Below are positions 11,701-23,991 of a stretch of DNA of 64,000 bases, in pieces. The translations under genes were made by a program, and so were the position numbers. The first letter of the stretch is position 1, and the number at the start of each line of letters is the position of its first letter. The stretch comes from Branchinecta lynchi (lineage: Eukaryota; Arthropoda; Branchiopoda; Anostraca; Branchinectidae). The notes beneath the pieces were generated by a model that had not been told where the DNA came from, made no database searches, and worked only from the letters and a program-made list of their open reading frames with translations. The DNA lies in the NCBI GenBank assembly GCA_023053575.1, contig JAKZAP010000018.1:19372202-19436201 (forward strand), given 5' to 3'.

Positions 11701-14700
11701 GCTTTCATAACAATTAATTCATAATCTGATAATTAATGGGTTTAAGTGAGTGATGAATAGATTGACTTCAAGGTCACAAGGATTGTTCAGTGAAACAGTC
11801 CTTACGCTATCATATACCCAGAATTGCCTATGTGGGCTGTGAAATTTATTGTATCACCGGTTCCAGAACTTTTCTATCGAAAAAGGGAATTTTCTTTAAG
11901 TTTTGGCTCTAGATTAAAATGGTGAGCCTTATTTTCAAATGTCATGATCCCTCATCAAAAAGTTCAGTTGTTCCGTGTTATTGCAATATCTTTCCTGACC
12001 TACTATCATGTCCAAAGACGGAATTAATTGCTCAGAATCAGTCCTTTAAGTTGTCAGAAAATTAAGCGGAGTTTTGCTCGCGTGATCTTTCCACGTCAGG
12101 GATCCTCTTCTTGGAGATATAAGGCCAAATATCTCTAAGAAAAATCCAAATTTTGATCTATCTATTTTGCAGATTTTATTGAGCGTGGAAAAGTGTAATG
12201 AATTATACTAGACAATTAATGAAGTCGTTGGGCAAACGTTTACGCCAATGTGGCGTAGGCACTGTAAATATCGAGTCATATGACTCATTTCCGTTAAAAC
12301 TACCGGTAGAAATAGACTTTTGTGGCGAAATCAGGTTCTGCAATGCAGGCTGATACGGATCCAGCCACCAGCCGGAGTGCGTAATGGGCTAGGAACATGC
12401 CATTCCGACCGCTCGCAGCACTATGACATTTACCGGACTGCCGACCCTGACGGCAGTGTGACGCGGAGGGTAGCTGAATGTCACAGCTAGTTCCAAAATC
12501 CGCAACTGAAAGTCCCCGCGAATACCAGACGTCTTGGTTTTAATCATCAATATGATGATGATATATTTGGATGGATTATAGGCCTAATTTTATGAATTCA
12601 GGATGATTTTTGTGAAGGGGCAAATAATATGATGCTTGACTAGCTAGCAAGCACATTTTTGTTTCGAATTAGAAACAAGAGAAAGCTCGACATATTGAGC
12701 CGACGAGGCATTTCGTCAGTTATTAATTGCGCGTGCTCTAATTGAAAGAGCTTTGATGACTATGACGTTTCGGACTTGGTCAAGTCCGCAGTCTCTTCTT
12801 TTAGTCTACCAACAGGGGTGTAAAATATAGGACGTCCTAACAACGAAAATTGAATTCCCTGGTTGGGTAGCAAGAAGCAAATGACTAAGAACTAGGATAA
12901 CTAGTTTTGTTTTTGATAAAACGTCAAAATACGGGATCTGAGGTGTTCCCAGGTGAACGAAAGTTTCACATTTAACGCGCATAGCGGCAATTTGAATAAT
13001 AAGACCGCGGTGGATCCTTCAAGTAGATATGAAGGTCCTCACATTTGAGTGAAGGAAAGAGAAAATAACGTGAGTATATGGCAACCAAAGTTGACCATTT
13101 TGTGGAATATAATCCCTCATGTATGAGCAGTAACCCGCGAGTTCCAGCGGCAAAGCCGCCAGAATATTTTTCGGACCGTCTTATAGTCAAGAGACGCATC
13201 TGGACCGTTTTCATTATGAGTAAGTAAAACAGGTATGTCCTAATAGCCGTGGAAATGCTTTCCGGCCATGTTGTTTGAGATTATTCCGCATCCTTGGTGC
13301 AGAAACGATATACAGATTTTGTAGGACTATATTTTTGCCTGTTATAATTCGCCGCAGTGCATTTTTAACCGGTCATGGTAATAATCTGGACTCCGAGCTT
13401 TTTCGCGGCATGCGTGTGACAAGCTAGGTATTCGTAAAATATACAACTCTAGCCTCTAAAGAATTTTTTTTTTGATCACGCCTGTCCTGAGATAAAAGGT
13501 GATTGGGACAAAATTCTGTGTCAGGTAGGCTAGTTTTGAGTATGAAATGATTCGCTGAATATGGCGCGTATTTTCATGTTGCTCCACAGAGTTCCAGGTA
13601 GAACTCTTCTGGATGCAAATATTAAGGTGAATTATAATGACAAGAACAAAACTCACGGTACCAAGCTAGTCCGCACTATTTTTTTTTAACTGCATTAAAT
13701 ATGCCTGTATGAACTCAAGAAATAACGATAAAACAAGTGAACGAAGTAAATAAAGAAAACAAAGGAGTTCGAGTCTATGGCCGGTGATTTGGTTTGAATT
13801 AAGGAATTATCTCGAAGGGGGTAAAACGGAAAGAATATATTGGTCCAGTTCTGTTGAGTCCGGTTAGCATTGTACAAGAATGTTCATTTCTTGGCCTCTG
13901 TACAAATTAGATGCGAAGCAGAGAACCGCAAAGGGTAGGCTCTTGAAAAAGAAGTATTTTTGAAGCGGAAGGAAATAGGCCTATGTGTAGAGACCTACAC
14001 AACAGGTTGGTCCTTATAAAAACAAGGCAAGTATGACAGAGATAAGCGTGACTGACAAACTGACTATAAGAGAATATTGTTGACAAAGAACAATTGGTAT
14101 AGATACACGACAGACAGTAAGATTTCAGAAATGGGAACGAAAAGCAGACAGACTTACCGATTTAAAGTGAAGACGACGACGCTGACCATTTGTCCAGATC
14201 CAGTGGCTGTCGGTCTCGTTGATCCATTCACGAGAATAATGGAGCCTCACAGCAAAAGACAGGAGTGCTAGTTTGACTGTTGCTTCTACGGGGTGAGCAA
14301 CAGAGGCCTTCCTGTTACGTGTGCGTTGCAAAATCCCCTACAGAACTTTCATGCGAGATGTGTCACTTTTGAGGCATTTCGGATGAAAGATTAATTTTTG
14401 TTTTAAAACAAAAACAAAAAAAAAGTAAGAGAAAGAAAACCATGGTTGGTGTATGTCTTGTTTGTGAGCGTGGCTGTAACGTGTTATTAGTAGAAATGTT
14501 CCCTAATTCAAACTGACGCGTTTTCGCAGTGTGGTTTACCTAGTAAACATATTATCTTTATTTAAGATAGTATACATGATTTAGTGTTTTGCAAGTTCTT
14601 AGGCCTCACATTTCGCTCGTACTTCACAAGCAGGATTTATGTCGTGTATGTACTTAGGAAAGTGCTTTATTTCATAGAAAACAAAACAAAATAAAGTACA

Positions 14701-16411
14701 GTATTTAGTATTTGTTAGACAGACGACGAAGGAATTGTGAAAGTAATTACAGAATGATTGTAATCGATGTCTATGATTAATTGGACCATAACTATGCGGG
14801 AAAACTCATGCATAACACAAACTACATGAACACAACTATTCACATTTAAAACATGCTTCACTTGCGACATATTATATGTATCATATTGTCTATATAATAA
14901 CAAACTGGAAAAAAAAATAAGAAAAAAATAAACTGCATTGTAACTATGAAAACAATCCAACATGCCTCGAATTTTTCAATGATGATTCCTTCACCTTGGT
15001 GTGTTAAAATTGCAGTTTGATAGACGGCTCCACGTTTTACTGCAAGCGTGAAACGCTTGTGCAGATTTTTCTTGATGGCCTTATTTTCTTGGTCTTCCAA
15101 ATTGGCTATAAAAGACCGTTATACACAACGTATGTAACTGCTATAGTTACATTCCTACTACCGGTAAGCCATTGTTCAGTGATGTCTACTAGATACTGGT
15201 GTCGTGTTTAAGCGCTTCTCAAGGCGATGCTTATTCTTCACAGCCGAATATTTCCATTTCTACAATTGGGTTGACAAAGCTCGGATATCCAAGTCGAACC
15301 GAATTTCTTCGATTTTTGGGAGGATTTACTGCTTTGATGAATTACGGATGATTAGCCGCTTGTTCTTTCAGCTTTACGAGTTGGTTCTCCCAAGTATTTC
15401 ATTAAATGATTATCCTTATACATGTTGTCATCGAGGCTGATCAGATCACTTCTGGCGTGAGCGTCATAGTCAACATTTTATTCTTCATGCGTCAGATTCC
15501 TTTGCTTAACCAAGCTCTAGTGAAGGTGTATTAAGGTTTAGCAAGAGTCAAGACCATTCTGATTGTTCGCCCTTTGAATTGAGCATCTAAAGAAGCAATG
15601 TTGCTTTCCACAACTTTTCTGCCCCCAATCAAGTTCAGCCTACTTTTGGGGAGCATCACTTCAGAGTGCTCGGTTTCAGAACGAGCTTGGCCTTGATCGA
15701 CTGAATCAATCGGCACTGAAGAAGACAAGCGAAACTTATTGAATTCTTCCTGCAACGGCGATGTGAGATTTCCGACTCAGCATCACTGTTCGAATTACTA
15801 CTTGGAGCTTTCAACCTCAACTTTGGAGCTGGAACGTTTTCTTTAACCACGCGCAGAAACAACAGTCGCTGTCCAGAACTTCATTTATTTTATATCGGAT
15901 ACGATATTTCTTATCCCCTCGTCAACATCCAAATCGTCAAAAAGGAAAAAAAAAAAAAAAAAATATTGACATCCAAACCGAACCAAACCGACATCCAAAC
16001 TATTGACAATGTACAGAAACAAAAAAATATTATGCATTCTTCTTTTCACTTGACTTGATCACACTCATTCATTCATCAGTCATTCACAAACAACCCGAAT
16101 AGTTAAATTGTATGAGGTCCATTGTCACATTTACGGTTTTATTTGTACGATCGCAAGATCGGGCGTTCAATTTTACGGTCGTAGGTGTAATCCTAGTGAG
16201 TGCCTTGTTTGTATAATTTTGTAAGTCGTTTAGGGTGTTGGGCAGATTGATCAAATTCTTGAGTAATAGATGCTAACTAGATGTGAAGTCGTATTTTTAT
16301 AAATGACAGGATATTATAGTAGTGCAAGATGGTATAGCAAACGGCAATTTACATTTATATGTTTGTATCAATGTTTCTTGACTATGTCAAATTTAAAAGG
16401 AGACCGGAACT
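8715..16411. repeat. Tandem unit copy 2 (7,697 bp)
   Basis: Second full copy, joined to copy 1 at TGTAATCTTCG with no extra bases. No substitution or length change was found by eye against copy 1. All small reading frames are identical and shifted by exactly 7,697. The run of 18 A is again 18 A long (about 15946-15963), which is unusual for an old duplication because homopolymers drift quickly. Confidence 0.95.
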
Positions 16412-17435
16412 TGTAATCTTCGATTAAAGACTTATTCTAAATATCAGTCAACTACGTCTATTAATTATTTAAGATCAACGACAGAAATAGGAGCTATACG
16501 TTTCTTGTAATATTTTGTCAACAAAGTAATATTTCCCATACAGTGCATAAACATCAGTCTAGACCATAATGGCGAAGGTTCTCGAAAGTATAAAGTGTAA
16601 ACACATAGGCTAGGTATAACCAAGGCCTTCTTGAAAATATAGCTGTAAACAACGTTGCCTCAGACGAAAAATAACAACAGCTTTCGTACGTTTCATGTTG
16701 AGAATCCTTCGGCAGACTTGTCTTGGCTTTCAAAGAGTTCAGTTCTCTTGTAAGAATGTAGTTTGTAGATAAGGTAACCATCTTTTCACATATGAAGTGC
16801 TTGTACACAGTAAAAATAAGCAGTAACTTTCAAGTCAGTAAAATCACACGAATTATTATTTCTAGTTCATTTTCCTGTCTCTCAGAATAAGACGATAGTG
16901 TTCTTCGGCGATCTTTTGTGATTTTCGATATAGTTTGGGGAGTGTTGGTTATTGTTGGATAAGGGGGTTCCTTTAGGAACATCAAGAATCATCAGATAGG
17001 GTGGTCCCTTTTAGAGGGATAGGCTTCTCAACTCCCTCCGTGCGTGCGTGTCTCAGCGTTCTGGGGGTTACCGGTGCCTACGTGCTCTGGTGTCCGAAAG
17101 GCATCAGGTCATCTGGGCATTCCGTGGCTCTGTCGGACGTAGGGACATCCGTTCATGCGGGGCGTCTTGGAAGTCAGTTCTTCGGGAAGGTCGGCCAGTA
17201 GGTGTAAATTCATTGGGACATAAATTCAGTGGCTTACCGTGATTACTCTTTCGTATCTTTTCATCTTTTTATTTCGTAGCTTCGTTTTGTAAATAAAACC
17301 AATTGCCGGTATCTTTTCTTCTTGTATGGTTCTGCTATAATTCCTGGGCGGAGGGGCGGCCTTCCGGGAGGGTTTTGTCGTCCGGGGCCTTGCTCGCGCT
17401 ACCTATTTACTTTCCCCCGTCTCCGGCGATTATAG
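16412..17435. repeat. Tandem unit copy 3, partial (1,024 bp)
   Basis: Identical to 1018-2041 and 8715-9738, then breaks off at GGCGATTATAG. After 17435 the sequence continues GGCAATCTG instead of TATTTGG. The break falls inside the GC-rich patch, and I see no target duplication or terminal repeat at the junction. Confidence 0.93.
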
Positions 17436-19141
17436 GGCAATCTGATTTCGTTGTCTGAACATTCAACACGTAAGGTTTGCAGAATCATAACATTCCGGTA
17501 GAACTACCCATGTGATGAGAAAACTATCACATAAAATTACATCCGGTGCCACGGTGCCGGTCGGGCACCGCGGCGCCGGGCACTTCCTGTACACCAAAAT
17601 CGAGATTAGACAACCCCTCGACAGAGAGGCTTCGTCGAGGCCCTCAGCGCAGGACGAGCATTTCCAGGATAAACTTTAGGTGTGAGCGGAAACCGCCGAT
17701 CGAAAAAGACAGAAACACTTCTTTAAATTTAAGGCACGGACTTACCTATTCGTCCACATATAATGACCACCTTCACTCACTATCCCTGAAATGCACACCT
17801 AACTAACACAATCACACTAAACTAAATTACGGTGGAAGTTTAAGAAAATTGACGAGTCGACGACGCCGTGGAAACATCGTGACACGACGCCTATACCCCC
17901 GGGTCGGCACCCGTAGGAAGTTCGCAGTATTAAAGCAGAGAACCGAGAATACAGTAGTGACATGCTGGTGACATGCCTGCAATACTGCGAAAAGCACCGC
18001 ACTGTAAGCCCTGAAACGTCAACACACAAATGGTTGTAATTTCTTTTCGAAAATACAACCAATCTACGAAATTGTTGAACTGATTATTTAGAATCTATTC
18101 TTTAATTGATTGCAGGTATATTTCTTCCGGCTGGAGGATCCTTGCCAAAAGGGGGAGAAAAGTCGCTGAAGAATCCGCTAGTTGACTTTTTAGTATTTTT
18201 TTTTTATCTATTCGTCATACAGCATCCCCCAAGGGGTTACCCACTCCCCTGCATCTACTGGGAACTCTTTCCTGGCACCGACCAAAAACCAGCGGTACCA
18301 GCCATAAATTAGGTGATTTCCGGCTCTAAACATTCTGACTTTAATGTCTTCAATATAAGATTTGTTCGTGATATAAGGTTTGTCAATAGAAGGTTTGACC
18401 GCAAACAAATTGCAACAGAAAGGATTGTTATACCATCTTGTACAGGAAAAAAACTGTACAACATATCAACAGTTGAGAAACCTAGCAGGGTGCAAAATTC
18501 GTTTTTTTTTAGCATTTACTATTTAATTTTTATTTTTTCATGTTATATTTCAAGCTAGATTGACTGTACTAACACGTGGCAACCGGATCCGGCACTGATC
18601 AGGGACCGGGAACTGGCTCTACATGAAAATAGAGAGTTGGTAACCCCTCGGCATACCCGACTATGAGAAGAGGGGCGGGGGGGCTGTAGATATAATTTAG
18701 ACGACTAGGAACGTTCGGGAAAGGTTTGAGGTTTGGGGTAGGTTCTTAGAGTTGGTCTTCAGAAATCGAACACATTTTTTTGAAAGCTCGGTTGTGAGGC
18801 CTTTGTTGATTTCGTTTATAAAGGGGTATGTCACAAGAATACTCTTGATCTCTCGTTGCCGATGCAAAATCTCCGGCCTCTCCGGGTGCCTAGCGGAAGA
18901 AAGGCAGAAGTGGTGTCACGGGAAAGATAATTTCGTAAACCACATTGGCCTGACATATCACAAAAAATAAACGAAGAAGCCAAACCCCATTTGCGTTGGT
19001 TTCTTCGTTGATTTTTTGTGGTGGTGTCACAGCTGCTCCCAAAGATCGCCGTGATTGTTTGACACAGGATTTGGGTCGTTGAGTTTTAGTCGTTACGGAG
19101 ACGCTTACTCCTTCTTCCTGAGGATCGTTGGCGTGTTTTGG
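17436..19141. other. Repeat-rich spacer with two related GC-rich motifs
   Basis: 17455-17495 resembles the left flank of the array (about 708-745). 17545-17640 and 18575-18660 are related to each other: both have CCGG-rich text followed by a TACA-tgAAAAT-type line and AACCCCTCG. A decayed hammerhead element lies at about 18120-18185. No exon was supported. The minus-strand frame at 18890-19150 is open for 86 codons but has no clear splice sites or recognisable homology. Confidence 0.4.
18127..18178 (+). ncRNA. Decayed hammerhead-ribozyme copy
   Basis: The sequence GGCTGGAGGATCCTTGCC, then AAAAGGGGGAGAAAAGTC, then GCTGAAGAATCCG lines up with the subfamily 1 ribozyme (CTGACGAGGACCCTTGCC / AAGAAGGGCCGAAATATC / GCTGATGAAGAATCG). 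The conserved CUGANGA has become CUGGAGG, so it should not cleave. It is useful as an age marker for the family. Confidence 0.5.
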
Positions 19142-19490
19142 ACTTAGCAAGTAAGTAAGTAAGTAGTAAGTAATTTATTTATAACCCGTCTTTTTCAGAA
19201 AGCGGAGTAAATCACGAAAATAAATAAAACACATAAACATAAACAAAAAAACACTTAATTTCAATCGTCGGCCAGGAAGCAGTGTAGCTGGTCGTGCGCT
19301 GGTTGGGTTCTGTTGTCAATAATTTTTTATAGCGACGAAGAAACATCCAAAGGGGTAACACTTGCATCTTGAATTTTGAACTTCTCTGGCAAAGTATGGT
19401 TATGGCATAATTTCGACAACTGGAGCAGGTGCTTTGCATATTTAAAATAACATGATCTCATCTTTTTTATCTCCTTCTTTCTTTAGTCAT
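19142..19490 (-). mobile_element. LINE 3' end with TTAC tail
   Basis: This is the minus-strand 3' end of a non-LTR retrotransposon. The C-terminal codons (minus-strand frame 19439-19212) are followed by a 3' UTR with the motif TTTACTCCGCTTTCTGAAAA and a (TTAC)n tail at 19143-19172. A second copy in the opposite orientation ends at about 50442. The two match over about 300 bp, and this copy keeps about 33 bp (encoding LKYAKHLLQLSK-like residues) that the other has lost. The 5' side is truncated. Confidence 0.75.
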
Positions 19491-19855
19491 ATAGAGTATC
19501 CTCGAACATAAGGATGGGCTTACCCTTTCGTCAAAATAAATGTACTGGGCCAAGTTCATTACTCAGAAGCAAGAGCCGCTTGTGCTACTGCGTGCCGTTC
19601 AATGCTGGGACCACAATAAACAAATTTCACCCGTAAGCCAGATTCATTATCGGCGTGATTGATGGGTCATTATAGTGACGAACGGTGGTCGCGTAGTATG
19701 CCAGACTCATTGCGTGCGGTTTGACGCTAAGAAAGGAAGTGAGGACGTTGACATGCATGACCGACATTACCAGAACGTAACAGCCGATTTTTTGTCCTCC
19801 TTATTCCAAACTCTAAACTATTAAAGTATAATTGAAAAGAGCTGATATTACAAAC
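19491..19855. other. Unassigned stretch
   Basis: No ORF, exon, repeat partner or RNA gene was recognised here. Confidence 0.4.
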
Positions 19856-20290
19856 TAGTTACTCGTCACTTATTCACTTAAACGAGCACTTAAATTGGCT
19901 AGAAGATCTGCTGAAAAGGCGTTACTTCGTTGTTCTGCTGCACACGAATAATCAATTTTCAAATAGTGGAATTTCCGTGTAATTTGTGGTACTTCTATGC
20001 GCTTGTCTCTGTGTTGTATGCCTTACCAGAAGGGTTTCTAATTTTTTTCAAAGCCTTTTTTTCAAGCTTCAAAAGCTCAAAAGCCGCGTTTGTGTTGAGA
20101 TGAATATTTCCCGCGTCATAGTAGAATTTACGCTGTGGGGACGGCCTCAGATATTTTGAACGTCACAACTAGAGCAGATAGTGGAAAAAAAAACTTAGCA
20201 GAATCCAAATTATTCTGTTTATTCAATTAAATGACACAAAAATAAGTTGGCTTTTCAGTTAAACTTTAAGGGGCATATCCCACGGTTCCC
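19856..20290 (+). repeat. Dispersed repeat D, copy 1
   Basis: It aligns for about 420 bp with 63475-63900 in the same orientation (shared blocks include TCACTTATTCACTTAA, TTTCAAATAGTGGAATTT and TACGCTGTGGGGACGG). The two copies differ by substitutions and small indels. No coding capacity or terminal repeats were recognised. Confidence 0.75.
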
Positions 20291-20574
20291 ATAATGCCCA
20301 CGAGGTTCTTGCCCACGCTCAGAATGTCCACGATCCGCCGAATTAGTGCCGTGCCGTATTTGTTTACAATTCATTTTGGAAAAGTAATTATACAAATAAA
20401 TGAACCTAACCTGATCCTAACCGATCCTAACCTAACCGATGCCGAGGATCCGATGATTTTTGTTTTTCTTGTTCTAATAGCTTGTAAACAAAATCAAAAT
20501 TATGAAGTGCCATGCGGGCCATGACAACCCAGTCCAGGTTATCCTCCGGCAGGGAGCGCGTATTTTGTGTTGCA

Positions 20575-20705
20575 AGAGCAACCAAAACGTAAGTGGAGGG
20601 ATACCTATGACATCGCAAAAGTTGTCCGTCCGTCTGTTAGCACGATAGCTCTCGAAGTGGAGGAGATATTTGTTCAAACTTGGCATGAGGACTCTTTAGG
20701 TGTCC
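20575..20705 (-). repeat. Family A repeat, isolated 3' end
   Basis: The inverted form of the family A tail: CAAAACGTAAGTGG, then GATACCTATGACATCGC and a GTCCGTCCGTC tract, followed by TTGGCATGAGGAC. The open frame at 20567-20977 runs through this repeat and is not a gene. Confidence 0.75.
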
Positions 20706-21440
20706 TGACCAGATACGGAAGCGGTAGGAGGAGGATAGTGCGGGAACCGGAAATTCGCAGATATGTTCCGATTCGAGTCAAACTAGACGGGCGAGAAGAG
20801 AAGAGTTCAGAGATGCGACGCGTATGTGTCCTAGTTGTATCCGGCTACAGCGGAGGGAGTTGGAGGGGGAGTCCCGGAAATTTGTTGGCTCGCATAGGGG
20901 TCAAACGGGTGGAGAGATTTGAAAGATACTTCTATCTGGACACCACATGCTTATCTGTGTATACACCACCTTTATAAGTTTTATAAAGAGGATTTTGTCG
21001 GATTTTGTTCTTTCCGAAATTTCCAGTTTATAAAAAGCGATCTTGCAATTCATTTAAGAATCTTGCAAAGTAGTCTTTTTTATTTTTACCAATACGAATA
21101 GAACTGACAAATATTTTTTTTCGTCCGAATTCCGGGGAATCCGGACGACCTAGCGACTTTGTTGGGAAACGAAGAGGAAAATCAATTTTCGATGTCTTCT
21201 TCTCACTGGACGGAAACACCGATAAAAAAAAATACCACACAATACCTACCGAATTTTCAGTTTTCACCGGATTCCGAAGGTTGTATCATCCAAGCAGGAA
21301 AACAAAGCAGATAAATCAACTTGCCAACGTAACCCACTATTGAAACTGTAAATTGCTTGATGAATCTATTACATGAACTACCAAAATTCCGAGTACTGAC
21401 GGAGCACCACTCTTCATTAAACACAAATTTTAAGGCACAC
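20706..21440. other. Unassigned stretch between repeats
   Basis: Apart from open but unrecognised frames, I see no gene, terminal repeat or RNA gene. AT-rich with several T/A runs. Confidence 0.35.
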
Positions 21441-21520
21441 CAAAGAAATACTGACTGGGGCTGCTCCGGGGACCTTTCGCTTTCCAAGCCAGGCAAGTTA
21501 CCACTACACCACAGATAAGA
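21430..21520 (-). mobile_element. tRNA-derived SINE head
   Basis: The minus strand reads GTGGTGTAGTGGTAAC, a good Pol III A box, then CTTGCCTGGCTTGG and AAAGCGAAAGGTCCCCGG, the position where the B box (GGTTCGAATCC-like) would sit; that box is degraded. The arrangement fits a tRNA-derived SINE, not a functional tRNA. The body probably extends toward lower coordinates, but its end is unclear. Confidence 0.5.
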
Positions 21521-21633
21521 ACTGTCAGAGAAAACAGTATGCGAAAAACAAACAGCAAACCAAATGTTCAAAGTAGGGAAACAAACATGGAATTCATTCA
21601 AATCAGGTGTCCACTATGCAGACTAAGTGACTA

Positions 21634-22703
21634 AACAAAACGAGACCAAAGGTTTCGATGGGATCCCAAAAATCTAATATTTGATCCAGACAATTGCGAA
21701 CGAACTACCATACTTGTCCAGAAAAAAAAAAGGTCAGAAACGAATTCAGCGTATCACCTTATCGGTATAAAGAACATCTAATCAACTTCAAGTAAAAGTT
21801 CAACTTATTAAAAAAAATCCGGTTTCAACCGGATTCCAAACGATCTATATGTCCAGGTAAAAAAAAAAGATTGTCATATACAGATTCAGCGTGTTTTCTT
21901 ACCCCTAAATCTGTCATCTAATCAACTTCAAATAAAACTTTTGCTTTTAACAAATTTTCCGGTTTGGCCTGATTCCGGCCGAACAAGTTGTCCTGGTAGA
22001 AAATACTGTTCCCATAAGGGTTCAGCATGTCTTCTTACCCCTTAATCGAACATCTAATCAACGTTAAACAAAACTTTTACTTTGAACAAACTTTCCGGTT
22101 TTGGCCGAATTCTGGGCGAACTACTTGCCCGGCGAGAAAATGGTTTTCACCATCGTGTTCCAGACGTCTTCTTATCCCTAAATCGAACATCTAATCAACT
22201 TCAAACAAAACTTTTACTTTTAACAGACTTTCCGGTTTTGGCCGGATTCCGGGCTAACTACTTGTCCGGCGAACAAATGTGTTTCACCATCATGTTCAGC
22301 ATTTCTTCTTACTCCTTAATCGAACATCTAATCAACTTAAAACAAAACTTTTACTTTTGAACAAACTTTCCGGTTTTAGCCGGATTCCGGGCGAACTATT
22401 TGTCCGATGACAAAATGGTTTTCACCATCGTGTTCAGGGCTTTTACCCCACAACCGACTATCACATTATATGTTTAAAATATTTCATTTGCCCCCTAAAT
22501 TAAACCCCCTCCCCCACCCCTAAATGTAGGGGTACAGAGCCCATCTACGAACATGACCTTACTCTTGACCCAAGCAATCCTCACACCAAGTTTCATCAAG
22601 ATATCTCATTCCCTTCGAGAGTTATAGTGCTTACAGACGGACGGACGGACAACTTTTGTGATGTCATAGGTATCCCTCCACTTACGTTTTGGGATCCCAA
22701 AAA
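21634..22703 (+). mobile_element. Family A element, copy at 21.6 kb
   Basis: Starts GAGACCAAAGGTTTCGATGG then GATCCCAAAAA, and ends TTACGTTTTGGGATCCC then AAAAA. The interior has repeats of about 137 bp with the text TTTCCGGTTTTGGCCGG, CGAACTACTTGTCCGG and ATCTAATCAACTTCAA. Near the 3' end are CCAAGTTTCATCAAGAT, CGAGAGTTATAGTGC and a GACGGACGGAC tract, then TGTGATGTCATAGG. No protein is encoded. Both ends carry GGGATCCC palindromes. Class unknown. Confidence 0.85.
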
Positions 22704-22706
22704 TAG

Positions 22707-23098
22707 AGTTGAACACGAATTCAGCATGTCTGCTTATCCCTAAGTCTAACCTCTAATCAACTTTAGGTAAAAATTTAACTTTTAACAAATTTTGTTTTGG
22801 CCCGATTCCCGGCGACCCGCTTGCCTGGGGAGAAAATAAGTTTCAGGTACGGGATTAGGATGTCTCGTTACCCGTAAACTGTTAAATTATCCTCATTTTG
22901 CTTTCAAAGAATATTTGTTTGGCCCTTAATTCGGAATCCCCCGCCCCTACATCATGGCTACGGATCCCATCTACGAACTTGACCTGTACTTTAACCCAGT
23001 CAATCCTCAGATCACACCAAGTTTGAACAAAATATTTCAATGCCTTTGAGAGTTATCGTGCTGGACAGACGGACTAATTACGTTTAGGATCCCAAAAA
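22707..23098 (+). repeat. Family A element, diverged copy
   Basis: Same word order as the adjacent copy (GAACACGAATTCAGCATG, TCTAATCAACTTTAGG, CCCATCTACGAACTTGAC, GACAGACGGAC, GGATCCCAAAAAG) but with many more changes and only one internal unit. Confidence 0.7.
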
Positions 23099-23111
23099 GT
23101 CAGGCTAATAT

Positions 23112-23134
23112 AGGCCCGTATCCAGGAATTATTT

Positions 23135-23170
<36 letters not shown>

Positions 23171-23302
23171 TGCCTGTCGGTCGGACAAAAAAGTAAAAAA
23201 AAAACATAGATCAGAGGGAAAGGCGTATAAGATTGATGATTTTTGCATGTTTCGGGGGGGGGGGGTTCAACTCCCTAACCCCCTCCCCTGGATACGGCCT
23301 TG
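23112..23302. mobile_element. Poly-G MITE-like element
   Basis: Imperfect inverted ends GGCCCGTATCCAGGAAT and CCCTGGATACGGCC. Inside are a run of about 33 G (23136-23168) and a second run of about 11 G (23255-23265). The exact run lengths are likely unreliable in any assembly. Confidence 0.5.
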
Positions 23303-23371
23303 GGCTGATACACTACCCAACCCCGACTCATCAGTAATTTCTGTCTCTATAGTCACCGCATGTGCCTCTAC

Positions 23372-23648
23372 GGTTGCGTTCCGGAACTTAACGATCGTTA
23401 ACAAATTGTTAACAGTTGGTAACTTTTTGCGTTCCACGTTTCTGATTTCGAAATTTAAGCTCCGCCCACCTACAATTTCCATTCCAGAGCTTAACTATTG
23501 TTCACTATTTTGTAACGATGGTGGGATGAGCATCGTTACAAAATAGTTAACAATTGTAGAACTGGGAAAAGTTAACGATCGTTAAACCTGCAGTTAGCTC
23601 CGCCCCGAAGTACAGTTAACGATTGTTAACAATTGGGGGAACGCAACC
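23372..23648. mobile_element. Palindromic MITE, GGTTGCGTTCC ends
   Basis: Terminal inverted repeat GGTTGCGTTCC / GGAACGCAACC with an interior rich in symmetrical GTTAACGATCGTTAAC-type words. It is flanked by TAC on both sides (3-bp duplication, as in Harbinger-type elements). A second, 5'-truncated copy lies at about 34885-35100. No ORF. Confidence 0.7.
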
Positions 23649-23990
23649 TACGTCACCGCATGAGAATTGGTCCTCCTCGAAGCAATGAATATTCTAGTTC
23701 TCATTCACAAATGTAGTAATTACAGCTAGTAATCCTTTTTTTTTTTCGTATCACAGGCACCATTCCCCTGACACATGTACAGCTTTTTTCTTCCTTTTTC
23801 CCCTACCACACTAAACATTCCCTCCTCTAATATACCAAGATTTACGGCACGCTCCACATCATTACCACTGGACAAAGATTAAGGACGATAAATGGATATC
23901 TCCCTTAGAATTTTCTCTTTCGCTCAGTTTGCATTTGTGTTTTTTGTCAAGATTTGTTGTTTTCGATAGTACAAGGATTTATTCAATTTT
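23649..23990. repeat. Spacer with dispersed repeat E
   Basis: 23755-23910 shares text with 33120-33260 (CCCCTACCACACT, CATTCCCTCCT, ACATCATTACCACTGGAC). The family is unidentified and no gene was found. Confidence 0.5.
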
Positions 23991-23991
23991 T

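Noticed and set aside
1018..17435. Tandem array considered as rDNA, histone or snRNA cluster
   Set aside because: No 18S/28S/5S, histone or snRNA sequence was recognised, and no frame long enough for any core histone.
20567..20977. 136-codon open frame
   Set aside because: Its first third is the inverted tail of repeat family A (GTCCGTCCGTC tract and GACATCGCAAAAG text). The rest has no recognisable homology or splice support.
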